Positions 24,401 to 51,589 of a stretch of DNA of 64,000 nucleotides are shown here, piece after piece. The notes under the pieces are model-generated. The model was not told the origin of the DNA. It was given only the letters and a program-made list of their open reading frames with translations, and did no database searches. Numbering within the stretch: position 1 is the first letter of the stretch; every line of letters starts with the position of its first letter. A program made the translations under genes and the position numbers. The stretch is from Pomphorhynchus laevis (Eukaryota; Acanthocephala; Palaeacanthocephala; Echinorhynchida; Pomphorhynchidae). The stretch is taken from positions 124,001 through 188,000 of the forward strand of contig WNNJ02000211.1 of NCBI GenBank assembly GCA_012934845.2, in the 5' to 3' direction.

Positions 24401-24575
24401 GTTTTTGCAAAAAAAAATTTCACTTATACAAATTATAAATAAAAGTCAAATATGCAAATTTAGAGACTAACAAGAACAGAAAAATGCCTGTTTATCCAAA
24501 GCACATAATATCAAGTCAATGCGATCTCTGAAATTTGTGCTTTGACGCAAGTTTTGCCGTATCTACAGTCATTGT

Positions 24576-25490
24576 TTACAAGCTCATGCGTAGGTCTCCA
24601 CTTCGCTCAATGTTGAGATAGTTTCGATATTTTGTCCACAGTGACAAAAGTTTGCTAAATCCCGCTTCAACAAGATAAGTAGTTAGGAATGGGATCATGT
24701 TCATGTGTAGCTTCGATCGAAGAATGGGGTAATGTTCCATAATATCGTTGCAGAACCAGGCGCGTCGACCAAGTTTAGAAAATTTGTTTCGCATTGACAC
24801 GTCACGCTGAAGATTGACCACCTCGTCCTGAACTTTAATTGTTTGTTTATGTGGTATGCAGTCATATGGATTCACGACCCAATATGGTATTTCCATGGTT
24901 AATAAGTCCTCAAATCGTTTGTTCATGCGTAATATTAGATTTGTCAAATATGATGTGTGAATGTGGATGTCATCGTCGGTTATTATGTTTGATATGATAT
25001 CAAGCGTGGGGAAATTGACAAATATCTTTCGCGCCAATTTTTGCTTTTGCAAAGTGAGTTTTGATATCTATATGCGGCGATAGTTTTCTTTGACTATATG
25101 AGATCGGCACATTTACCTTGGAGTTTCTCAACAGATATGTTGAGCTTTTCGAAAATATCACTCATAATGTAAATTTTCTTTTTGGCTTTACATAATTCAC
25201 TTCCCAATTCGTGTTGTGCAAAGAATGATGTTATAGAATCTCAAAGTTCGACAACTCTGCGTAAACAATTCCCTCTTGAAAGCCATCGTACTTCGGTATG
25301 AAACAGTAATTGATTGTATGACTCTTCGTTGTCTTTACATAATTCCTTGAAAAGACGCTCACATAGTGCATTCGACTTTATGTGGTTGATCGTTTGTATT
25401 ACCGTATTCATCGACTCATGTAGTCGCTCGTTCAGTTTTTTTGCTACCAGATGATGTCGATGAATAATGCAGTCGATGTAAATCGTGTAA
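24576..25490 (-). mobile_element. hAT/ZBED5-like transposase fragment
   Basis: The upstream part (25,241-25,490) reads CIIHRHHLVAKKLNERLHESMNTVIQTINHIKS then LLFHTEVRWLSRGNCLRRVVEL. The downstream part (24,576-25,052) ends with FLTTYLVEAGFSKLLSLWTKYRNYLNIERSGDLRMSL. Both are signature blocks of the hAT transposases that gave rise to ZBED5/SCAND3-type proteins; the C-terminal one is the dimerisation region. About 190 bp between them is out of frame. The BED finger and the first catalytic region are missing. It abuts PLE reverse transcriptase at about 25,490, sharing an open frame with it. Confidence 0.7.
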
Positions 25491-26215
25491 ATTGTGTCAA
25501 ATCTAATGCTGGGTAGGCGTTGATAGATGTCAGCCTTCCAATTTTGCAAATAAATCTTAGCCTCCCAATTTCGCAAATAAATCTCAGCCGAAACGGGCCC
25601 TAAAGGTGATCCTATTGCGACACTGTTTGATTGCACATACATCTTACCATTGAATTCAAAATGATTTATATCTGTACAAAAATATAGGAGTTCAAACCAT
25701 TCAGCGATGCTTAGTGTCCATGTATGTTCCTTCTCATTTAATAAGTTACTGGTGAAGGTGATGGCATCAATCAACGGAACATTAGTATACAGAGACACTA
25801 TATCAGCAGTCATTAGGTAATACTCGTGATTAATGTACTTTACTCTCGTTGCAAAGTCAGTGCCATCTTTAATGGATGTTGCGGTGGTACCCAAGTTCAT
25901 TTGCAGTCGCTGATTTATGAATTTTGCTAATCTATGACTAAAACTGTTATACGATGCGATGACCGGACGAACAGAATGAACTGGCCTTTGTACTTTAGGT
26001 AGTATGTACATGAATAATGGCTTAGCATTACTTGAACGGATATGTCTGTAATCCGCCAGCGGTATTTTACCAGCTTTATATAGGTTTATGCTTTATGTTG
26101 GTTGCATCGAATTGGTTGGATCTCTCATTGAACTCTCATTTGAACTCTCTCTGAAGAAATTTTTAAGCTGGATGATACTCTAACACAACTATAGCTTTAT
26201 TCTTCGCATTATTTT
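25491..26215 (-). mobile_element. Penelope-like element fragment P3a: reverse transcriptase fingers/palm
   Basis: The - strand reads YILPKVQRPVHSVRPVIASYNSFSHRLAKFINQRL, then TADIVSLYTNVPLIDAI, then FNGKMYVQSNSVAIGSPLGPVSAEIYL. These are PLE reverse transcriptase motifs (PKxH-like, DxxSLYTNxP, GxxxGSPLxP). The element is a decayed fragment with a few breaks, lacking its endonuclease. Its frame continues without a stop into hAT sequence. Confidence 0.75.
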
Positions 26216-26219
26216 GATT

Positions 26220-27000
26220 GTTAATAATAAGCTTAGCATCAAAACCTCTTGGCCTTTTGAATTTGCTTATAGATAATTAATTTGTTGTAGCCTCTGCTTA
26301 GAAGTGATTTATTCAAATACGATAAGTGCTCTTCTTTGGAACAAATTTTGTCGCAAATTTTTAATATACGCAAGGTTTCGTTGCATATCATATTTTTCTT
26401 CGTTTTGAAGGAATGGCAGCTTAAACTATGCAAAAACATTGTTTGATGTTGATTTTTTGTGTATCGTTGTATAATATTTCCTTTATTATCTTTACATATT
26501 TCTACATCCAAGAAAGGAAGGGGGACACATTTATTAACTGTGAAAGTCAGTGAACCGTCATTAAGATGTGCAATAAGCATTTGTAAGTCATGATCTGAAT
26601 CATTCCATATAATGAATATATCATTAATGTAACACCACCAGTATAGAGGGCGTTTATTTGCAGATTCTAGCTTCTCTTGCTCAAAATAATCCATGTATAT
26701 AATGGCGTACACCGATGCTATGGATGTACCCATTGCCGTTTCATGGATCTGCTTGAAGTATCTATCTCCGAATTGAAAAACGCTATTTTCAAGAATTATT
26801 TTCGCAGATTTTAAATGGACTGTCGTTGTTTATTTGGAAAACTACTGTCTTTCAGTTTCTGATCAGTGCAATACATCCCATCTTTATGTGGAATATTAGT
26901 GCATAGAGATGATACATCTAATATGAATAATCGAGCATTTGTCGGTATTACATGTTTTATGGCATAAAATATGGCCATCAAAAAGATTAAAGATCATTTG
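26220..27000 (-). mobile_element. Penelope-like element fragment P3b: reverse transcriptase palm/thumb
   Basis: Reading down: RLFILDVSSLCTNIPHKDG near 26,900, YFKQIHETAMGTSIASVYAIIYMDYFEQ, then WWCYINDIFIIW, LTFTVNKCVPLPFLDVEI and LSRGYNKLIIYKQIQKA. The block order is that of Penelope-type reverse transcriptases ending just before the linker to GIY-YIG. The catalytic box reads YIND instead of the usual YxDD. It is a fossil with a few breaks, in the same strand and order as P4 but from a different subfamily. Confidence 0.75.
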
Positions 27001-27191
27001 GAACGTCATGTTTCGTTACAATTGATATATATATATTACCGTTTGAGATCATGAAGATCGATTGGAATCGGGACTGGTGATCCTTTGATGGATTCTTATT
27101 TATGTAACGAATAGTTGCTAGGTCACACGAGGTGACTTTCGCATTCAAAACCAGCTACAGAATCCTTCCTTCATGATATCCAATTCCATAC

Positions 27192-27282
27192 ACCCTGACT
27201 ACTAACGGCGCCATTGCCACAACCGTTTTCGTTTCGCCCGCTTTTTGCCACATGTTGGTAGCCCCGGGCTCGTCAGAAGGCT
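27192..27282 (-). ncRNA. Hammerhead ribozyme, unit 1 (type I topology)
   Basis: On the - strand: stem I strand GCCTT (27,277-27,281), core box CTGACGA (27,270-27,276), stem II GCCCG (27,265-27,269) pairing with CGGGC (27,236-27,240), core box GAAA (27,232-27,235) followed by C, then a stem III region with AACGG pairing CCGTT. GTC (27,197-27,199) is the cleavage triplet, and the other stem I strand AGGGT is at 27,192-27,196. A15.1-U16.1 and C15.2-G16.2 pairs can form next to the core. Stem III would contain an internal loop. All invariant core positions are present; self-cleavage is predicted, not shown. Confidence 0.75.
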
Positions 27283-27320
27283 GACTACCAACTCTTCGCC
27301 TTTTGAAATTTGACTTATCT

Positions 27321-27374
27321 GAGATTCGAGCTGTCGCTCTCCGTACTTGGCTTGCGCTCTTGACTGCTAGGCTA
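27321..27374 (-). promoter_or_regulatory. tRNA-like A and B boxes, unit 1
   Basis: On the - strand TAGCCTAGCAGT (27,363-27,374) resembles the RNA polymerase III A box TRGCNNAGYNGG. AGCTCGAATCTC (27,321-27,332) resembles the B box GGTTCGANTCC. They are about 30 bp apart, a normal spacing for tRNA-derived promoters, and lie about 40 bp upstream of the hammerhead. No complete tRNA cloverleaf can be drawn, so this is a SINE-like promoter remnant or relic rather than a tRNA gene. Confidence 0.5.
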
Positions 27375-27634
27375 CGAATCCAGGATTACCAGATTTCACA
27401 CAGTATATGAAACCTTCCATCATGATATCCAGAAACTGCATTGTCCGAGATGCTTCTCTGGCATGCTTATTATAGATTTTACCGTTTGAGATCATGAAGA
27501 TCGATTGGAATCGGGACTGGTGATCCTTTGATGGATTCTTATTTATGTAACGAATAGTTGCTAGGTCACACGAGGTGACTTTCGCATTCAAAACCAGCTA
27601 CAGAATCCTTCCTTCATGATATCCAATTCCATAC

Positions 27635-27725
27635 ACCCTGACTACTAACGGCGCCATTGCCACAACCGTTTTCGTTTCGCCCGCTTTTTGCCACATGTTG
27701 GTAGCCCCGGGCTCGTCAGAAGGCT
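27635..27725 (-). ncRNA. Hammerhead ribozyme, unit 2 (type I topology)
   Basis: This is the same core and pairing as unit 1, displaced by 443 bp: CTGACGA, GCCCG/CGGGC stem II, GAAAC, GTC cleavage triplet, and GCCTT/AGGGT stem I. Cleavage at both sites would release a 443-nt monomer. Confidence 0.75.
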
Positions 27726-27763
27726 GACTACCAACTCTTCGCCTTTTGAAATTTGACTTATCC

Positions 27764-27817
27764 GAGATTCGAGCTGTCGCTCTCCGTACTTGGCTTGCGC
27801 TCTTGACTGCTAGGCTA
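27764..27817 (-). promoter_or_regulatory. tRNA-like A and B boxes, unit 2
   Basis: The same boxes as unit 1 recur 443 bp on; the sequence around the B box differs by one base (TCCGAGATTCGAGCT against TCTGAGATTCGAGCT on the + strand). Confidence 0.5.
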
Positions 27818-27990
27818 CGAATCCAGGATTACCAGATTTCACACAGTATATGAAACCTTCCATCATGATATCCAGAAACTGCATTGTCCGAGATGCTTCT
27901 CTGGCATGCTTATTATAGATTTTACCGTTTGAGATCATGAAGATCGATTGGAATCGGGACTGGTGATCCTTTGATGGATTCTTATTTATG

Positions 27991-28197
27991 TAACGAATAG
28001 TTGCTAGGTCACACGAGGTGACTTTCGCATTGAAAACCAGCTACAGAATCCTTCCTTCATGATATCCAATTCCATACACCCTGACTACTAACGGCGCCGT
28101 TAGTAGTCAGGGTGTATGGAATTGGATATCATGAAGGAAGGATTCTGTAGCTGGTTTTGAATGCGAAAGTCACCTCGTGTGACCTAGCAACTATTCG

Positions 28198-28200
<3 letters not shown>
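27991..28200. repeat. 210-bp near-perfect palindrome ending the tandem array
   Basis: The arms 27,991-28,095 and 28,096-28,200 are reverse complements apart from one mismatch. The axis is in GGCGCC, inside the hammerhead stem III loop region. The left arm belongs to unit 3, so the array turns back on itself here and the right arm is an inverted copy of the same unit. Extruded or transcribed, it would form a hairpin with essentially no loop. Confidence 0.9.

Positions 28201-28275
<75 letters not shown>
28200..28275. repeat. (TA)n microsatellite
   Basis: About 75 bp of uninterrupted TA directly follows the palindrome. The open frame of alternating Ile-Tyr over it is an artefact. Confidence 0.95.
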
Positions 28276-28277
<2 letters not shown>

Positions 28278-28429
28278 GAAATGAATTCATTATTTTGTGA
28301 CGAATCTCACTTTGATCAATTTTATATATTGCCAATTTTGTGTATTTGAGATATGCGCTGGTACATTTGGTAAAATAGCTTTCAATTGTTTGTGAATGTA
28401 AGTAGATAATTTTGTAGGGCAATTTAGGT

Positions 28430-28734
28430 TGTCAATATTTAAGCTTTTTAAAAAAGGCTAACTAAGCCAAAACGTAAATAAAACAAATCTTGTCTCGCCC
28501 TAGTTTTGAAATTATAAATTCAAAAAGAAAAAATATATATAATATATGTTTCGTTTGAATACCGTCGCCTGGGATCCATATTGGATGCAGATTGATATTA
28601 GTTTAAAGAAATACCAGGAATACAGAAAAAAATTATTAACGTTTTCGGCCGAAGCCTTTTTCAATCTAAAACAAGTGCTCAAAATTAGAAAACATCATAA
28701 ATCCAAAGTCACGTTAAGTCTAAATTTAATATAG
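28430..28734 (+). mobile_element. Penelope-like terminal tail on the + strand, followed by a short open frame
   Basis: AAAAAAGGCTAACTAAGCC...AAAACGTAAATAAAACAAATC at 28,446-28,490 is the reverse-complement twin of the tail of P1. It is followed at 28,546-28,734 by a 62-residue frame MFRLNTVAWDPYWMQIDISLKKYQEY, which matches nothing I recognise. PLEs can carry the same terminal repeat at both ends, so this may be the 5' terminal repeat and protein start of a truncated copy. Confidence 0.4.
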
Positions 28735-30015
28735 GTTTATCGTTTAATCCAAATGGATTATCACTCATCACGCGACCAATCATCTGCATTTCTCCTTCGC
28801 GTCTTTCTTCTGTGCTTCTAAATGTTGATGCTTCAACTGTATATTTCAATATGTGCTCGTCATCATTTTCTACGATATGCCGTACCAATGCATCATTCTA
28901 TTTTCTATTTGCCTTGACATCTGCTCGTCTGTTATTCAGCCTTTCACTAAGAGATCGGCATGATTCACCTACGTATTTATGATTGCAACCACCACAATGT
29001 GCGATGTATATAATATCTTTAGTGGCACAGTTGAAATTTCCTTTAATAAGATACCTGCGATTGGTGGTTGTGCTAATATAGGTATTGGTGTCACATATGG
29101 ATTCACATGTCTTACACCTAGGACGTTTACACGACATGCACCCATTTATTGATATGTCATTAGCATTTTTAGACTTATCACGAGTAAAGTAGTTACGTAA
29201 TTTTAGGGGTACCTTAAATACAGTTTTTATATCTGTATTTGAACCGGATTATTTTATTATTTGGTTCATGTCTTTTCTTAGACTTGCAAGTCTTGGGTGA
29301 TATGTTAGAACCAACAGACGCTTATCTCGCATAAACTTACTATCACTCTTTTCTATCGACGTTGTGTGATCCATCCTTCGTACCTTCTGTATGTGTTGGT
29401 ACGTCTGTCTATAGGTATAACCTCTATTCAGTAAAATATTTCTAAAATCTGCAAGTGCATTTTCCATATCAGTCACATCCTTGCATGCCCTTCCGTCGCA
29501 AAGCTTCCGAATAAATCACTGACCTTTTTACTGATGAAGGATGACAAGACCCTGCATGAAGTAATAAATCATTTTTCGAAGTTGGTTTTATGAAGAATTT
29601 GTGCTTGATGCTGTTACCATCTGTTGAAACTATTATATCTAGAAATGGCAATTCATCACCCGTTTCGAAATTGAAATGAAGCGGCCCATTGTTCAATTCG
29701 GTTTTAAATTGATTCAACTTATCACTCATTCCTTTCCAGATTATGAAAATATCATCAATGTACCTTACGTAGAGCAGAATATCCATCTCGTACTTCATTA
29801 TCACAGCATTTTCTATCATGGACACGTAAAGAATAGCATAAGCAGGTGCCATGGGTGTTCCCATGGCTGTTCCTTTTACTTGTTTGTAGTATGTGTTGTT
29901 GAATAGAAATATGTTGTGATCGAGAATAAGATCAATTGATTCATCTACAACTGTGCATTTCGTTTTGAGCCATTGGCTTTAATTCATAAAACTTGTTACT
30001 GCATCGATTCCTTCT
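28735..30015 (-). mobile_element. Penelope-like element fragment P4: reverse transcriptase plus GIY-YIG endonuclease
   Basis: In order on the - strand: NIPHREGIDAV and YYKQVKGTAMGTPMAPAYAILYV, a catalytic YIDDIFIIW box, GPLHFNFETGDELPFLDI, a linker, then CKRPRCKTC, DIIYIAHCGGCNHKYVGES and LSERLNNRRADV (the GIY-YIG domain). NDALVRHIVENDDEHILKYTVE and MQMIGRVMSDNP follow. Domain order and the CxxC motifs before GIY-YIG are those of the canonical Penelope/Poseidon group. It is 5'-truncated in the reverse transcriptase and interrupted by a few breaks. Confidence 0.85.
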
Positions 30016-31170
30016 CGATGAGGAATGTTTAAATTTTTAAATAATTTTGATTTATCAAAATATTTAAGGATTTTATTAATTCAATTTTATCCATATATTT
30101 ATATTTATTTGATGGTTTAATTTTTGTTAGATAGGCGTTATAATTATTATAACATATATATGTATATCTTTTTCCGAATATAAGGTTAATTAATTTTACT
30201 AACGCTTCTTTAATATCTACTAAATCTAGATTTGTATAAAGCGTACTAAAATCGTATGTATTTATATTTTGAAAATTTATTCCTTTTGTCTGTTCTAAAA
30301 ATTCTTTTGTAGAATTAATACTGAAATAGTGTTTTATACAAGTATTAATTTCGATTACCTTGCAATATTTTTTAAGTGTGCTTTGATTACTTTAAGTATT
30401 TTATTCATTAAGACAGAAAGTGGTTTTAATGTACATTTAAACGCACTACATATGAACCTAGGTTTTATTGGATTTTTATGTAATTTTGGATTCCAATATA
30501 ATATAGGTATAGTTTTATTATCTGATTCAACCTTTATACCCTTTTTATCCATTATAGAACAGTGACTTGTAATAATTGTTTCTAAACTCAACTCACTACG
30601 TTCATATGTTGGATTTACATTTAAATCATTAGAATTAACCTCTTTCATTAGTATATCATAATAAAGCTTTTTGCATATGAAGACAAAGTTATTACTAGCT
30701 TTATCAATAGTTGTTATTATATAGTTATCCTTTAATTTAGTAAGTTCTGTATATATATCTTTATTAATTTGATCTTTCCTTTTATAATTGTTTGTTTTTT
30801 TCATTTTCTCTCTAATTTTATCTAATATATAAGTTTTCCAAATTTTTATCTTAGATATATTCGAGCTTTCACTATTAATCAGCTTACTAAAGTAAGCATT
30901 TAAGTCATTATATAACGAATTGTAAATTTTATTTCTTTTGTTATTATTTAATCTATATTTATACCCTTTTGATAGCAGCTTTCTTAATTCACAATTTTCA
31001 ATTAATTCTAGATTATGGGTACATATATGTTCATTTATTTTATCAAAACTAAGACTTTTACAATTGCATTCTGTTTCCATTATGTTTCTAATATTATAGT
31101 TACATATTGATTTTAATTCTTTATTATAATTACAAATTTTTCGTCCTAATGGTGGTGACAACTTATACCT
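30016..31170 (-). mobile_element. Divergent Penelope-like element fragment P5: N-terminal and reverse transcriptase part
   Basis: A 268-residue frame (30,355-31,161) contains CNCKSLSFDKINEHICTHNLELIENCELRKLLSKGYKYR, DKASNNFVFICKKLYYDILMKEV, and PILYWNPKLHKNPIKPRFIC. It continues in another frame with INTYDFSTLYTNLDLVDIKEALVKLINLIF. The pattern LR..L.KG.KYR, DKA.NN, YW.PKLHK.P.K.RFI, YDFSTLYT belongs to a PLE lineage distinct from P4. It ends within the palm, where P4 begins, so the two are fused or nested. Base composition is even more AT-rich than P4. Confidence 0.75.
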
Positions 31171-31862
31171 TATTTTAGGAATATATTTACTTAAATTGGA
31201 TCATATTATTCTTTACTTTTAGAATTATTTAAAATTCTACTTATATTTATTTTATCTATGCATTTATTAATGAATTATTTGGTCAGTGTATATTTTTTAT
31301 TGTTATTATTAATATTTATTGTCCGATTAAAATATTAAATATTTAATATTAACATATTAAATTATGTCCGATTATTTATTGTCCGATATTTCTCGACTGC
31401 AGGTTTACTTCAAATACCTATTATTCTAAACGCTTTATTTTGTCAAGAGATTTTTAGTGTAATTTGGATGATCGTTTTGTGCATGTAGGTAATTCGCCAA
31501 AAAAAAGAGAGATCTTGCGATACAATTGAGTTTGCATTGCCATTTTCATCACGATAAACCGCAATATAGAGATAGTTCGCTGGAAAAAATGAAATTGTAA
31601 ATTTTAGAGACCCAAAGTTATCGACATGATCAATGAACCAGTCCATGTTTTATTTGTTTTAGCTTATATATCTTAAAATAATGACTGTTGTTACTTATAC
31701 GCATTTTTAGCCGCGATTTCAAAATCATCATCTATAGATGAAATAGCGTATATGGGGCCATAGCTGTATTCATTGTTGTTTCGGCTGTCTTACGTTATCG
31801 ATCACAAATCCATTTTAAATAGTTATTCTCAAGTAGAATAAAGGCCGTAATGAAGGAGCAAA
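31171..31862. other. Intergenic DNA and putative promoter/5' UTR of the DDX3-like gene
   Basis: ATTGTCCGAT-type words recur three times near 31,317-31,395. A 67-residue frame on the - strand (31,443-31,646) has protein-like composition but no motif I recognise, and I do not call it a gene. The stretch 31,650-31,862 would hold the helicase promoter and 5' UTR; I see no clear TATA box or initiator. Confidence 0.35.
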
Positions 31863-49546
<17,684 letters not shown>

Positions 49547-51589
49547 TACTGGCTGTTGAATTCTACATTTTCTAATGATGAGCATTTTCTATTTATATTA
49601 GTATTGTGATGATAGGAAACGTTTATTATTCGCAACTTGCACCAATCAACATCCTTCGATTTTTATAAAACCATACAACAACCGTATCGATAAGATTTTT
49701 TACATCGAAGATAATCACTGCAGCAACATATTAGCAACAGCAGAACTGAAACAAAATCTTAAGCCGATAGTTTTATCTTTTTTCTAACTCTATCTGTGTA
49801 TAGACTAATTTCTCGATGATGCGATTACTATTTTATTTCTCTATACCATTGACTCTATCTTTATATCGATACAATGTCCTTTCTCTTTATATATTTGTAT
49901 TTTCGCTGCTACTTTTTTTATCACATTTTCGCCAACCTCTCGTAAGATGAAAATCCCATTGACGTGATTGTCGTAATATGGATAATTTAGCTGCTCCAAT
50001 ATTATCATAGCTATAGCGTTATTATCACCATAAAAGTATTTTATCATGTCTTGATGAAAATGCGTATGCGGGTCTGTGAGCCACATATGCGGTATCTAAC
50101 AGAATTGTCAATCGAGTATTTTGATGATAGATGATATGACTTATTGCCAACTTGTACTTTATATCATTATGATAAGTTTATAGATTACTCTTAACCGTCA
50201 AATTTAAGTCAAAGAATTCGATTAAATTATTGCTCAACAAAGTGATCTTTAAAATTATCCATAAATATCTGTTAATTTTTATCATTTAGTTTAAAGGAGA
50301 ACAAAGGAAACTTGTATTTTTACATTAAAATAAATTAAGAAATTGCATTCAATATCTCGGCAATTACTGCTGACATCTTTAGATGTGAAAACAAAAACTG
50401 TTTTCTGAGAGCAGCAGTAGTTGCAATGGAATTACAAAGTTTTCTTTTGTATTTAATTTCTTATTAAATTAACAAATTTGTGAATCAAAGTTTTCTTGGT
50501 TCCTATAATCTTAAAAACTTTGATCTTATTTAGAATGAACACAATTGTATATAGTGTTAAAAATCGAAACTGACTTTTCAAATTTAATCATTTTTAATTT
50601 ATACTTTATTGAGCGTCTATTGAAATATAGCATTATTTATGGTTCTTCGTGTAGAAAGCCATATTTTATGATCGAAAGTTGAATAACTTCTTAATTTAAA
50701 TTTATTGATATGTATGATAAGTAAATTACCATTATTTCTAACTATTAATTAATGTTTTGAAACTATTAAAGACAGGATAAAATGGAAGCTTTGTTTCTTC
50801 AAAATAACGGAAATTGAATTTGTATATTTTGTCGTAGGGGAAGCAATCTCGAGGTAATTAATTATAAAATAGGCTGTGAATTTCCATTGTGAGGTTTATT
50901 TGAGAACAGAAGAAGATTTTCATTAGATTTTAACAAACGTTTTCTTGTTTGTATTACAGAAGATTATTTTTTTGTGCCAAAAAAACTATATGTCAGTGAC
51001 TACTTACGTTCTCATCAGACACATTATCAAAATCCTTACTAAACGAAAATCAGTAACTATTTTTTGTTTTGTAAGATTTTTGTTTACTATCGAAAATTTT
51101 AAAAACAAAACCTTTCAACTAATTTTTATTATGTAAAGGTTTTTTGTTCATATGCCAAGATTTGTTCATGGCCATTTTTATTGTCACAGAAATGCTGTAT
51201 TTCGGTAACAATTAGAGCCAACATCATCAGGCAAATAAACAAAATCATTACGAATTAAATATGGTTACATGTTTCGTTCTAAACGGATTTTGTATTTTGT
51301 ATAATATGGTGACAGTGGTCGTCGAGATATAGCTTTTTATAATTAATTTATTTCTCCTGTGTTCCTTCGAAACAGAATACATTTTTTACATTTTCAAAAA
51401 TAATTAATTCTTTTGTCGAATGCTGCTGTTAATATACAAAAGTGTTATATTCATATAAAGCATTCTGCAATGTAATCAAAACAACTATCAATTAAGATAT
51501 ATTCCAGTTTTGATAGCCAAAACCAACATAGTTATTGCATTTTATTGTAATTAACGTATGATATATTTTATCAACGCTTGTGTGTCAAG
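49547..51589. other. Helicase 3' UTR and intergenic DNA
   Basis: The helicase 3' UTR must begin here; possible AATAAA signals occur late (near 50,326), with no decisive choice. On the - strand an 81-codon ATG frame (49,841-50,086; MWLTDPHTHFHQDMIKYFYG...) has mixed, protein-like composition but no motif I recognise and no clear splice partners. It is not called as a gene. Confidence 0.35.

Larger units (their letters stand above)
27038..28095 (-). repeat. 443-bp tandem repeat array carrying hammerhead ribozymes
   Basis: ACCGTTTGAGATCATGAAGA recurs at 27,038, 27,481 and 27,924, exactly 443 bp apart each time. Units 1 and 2 are nearly identical over their length; unit 3 stops at about 28,095. 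On the - strand each full unit has, in order, tRNA-like A and B boxes, a hammerhead core and the stretch GGGTGTATGGAATTGGATATC. The array is flanked by PLE fragments. Penelope-like elements are known to carry hammerheads in their terminal repeats, and animal retrozymes are tandem units with one hammerhead each, so either origin fits. Confidence 0.9.

Noticed and set aside
27321-27378. A complete tRNA gene in the 443-bp unit
   Set aside because: A and B boxes are recognisable, but acceptor, anticodon and T stems do not form.
27367-27591. 74-residue frame inside the tandem repeat
   Set aside because: It crosses the unit boundary and has no similarity to a known domain; the unit's signal is structural RNA, not protein.
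28198-28422. Open frame of alternating Ile-Tyr
   Set aside because: It is the (TA)n microsatellite read in frame.
31443-31646. 67-residue - strand frame upstream of the helicase gene
   Set aside because: It has no recognisable domain, no splice context and could be chance in AT-rich DNA; noted only in the gap description.
49841-50086. 81-residue - strand ATG frame downstream of the helicase
   Set aside because: The composition is protein-like but there is no motif, partner exon or conservation evidence from sequence alone.
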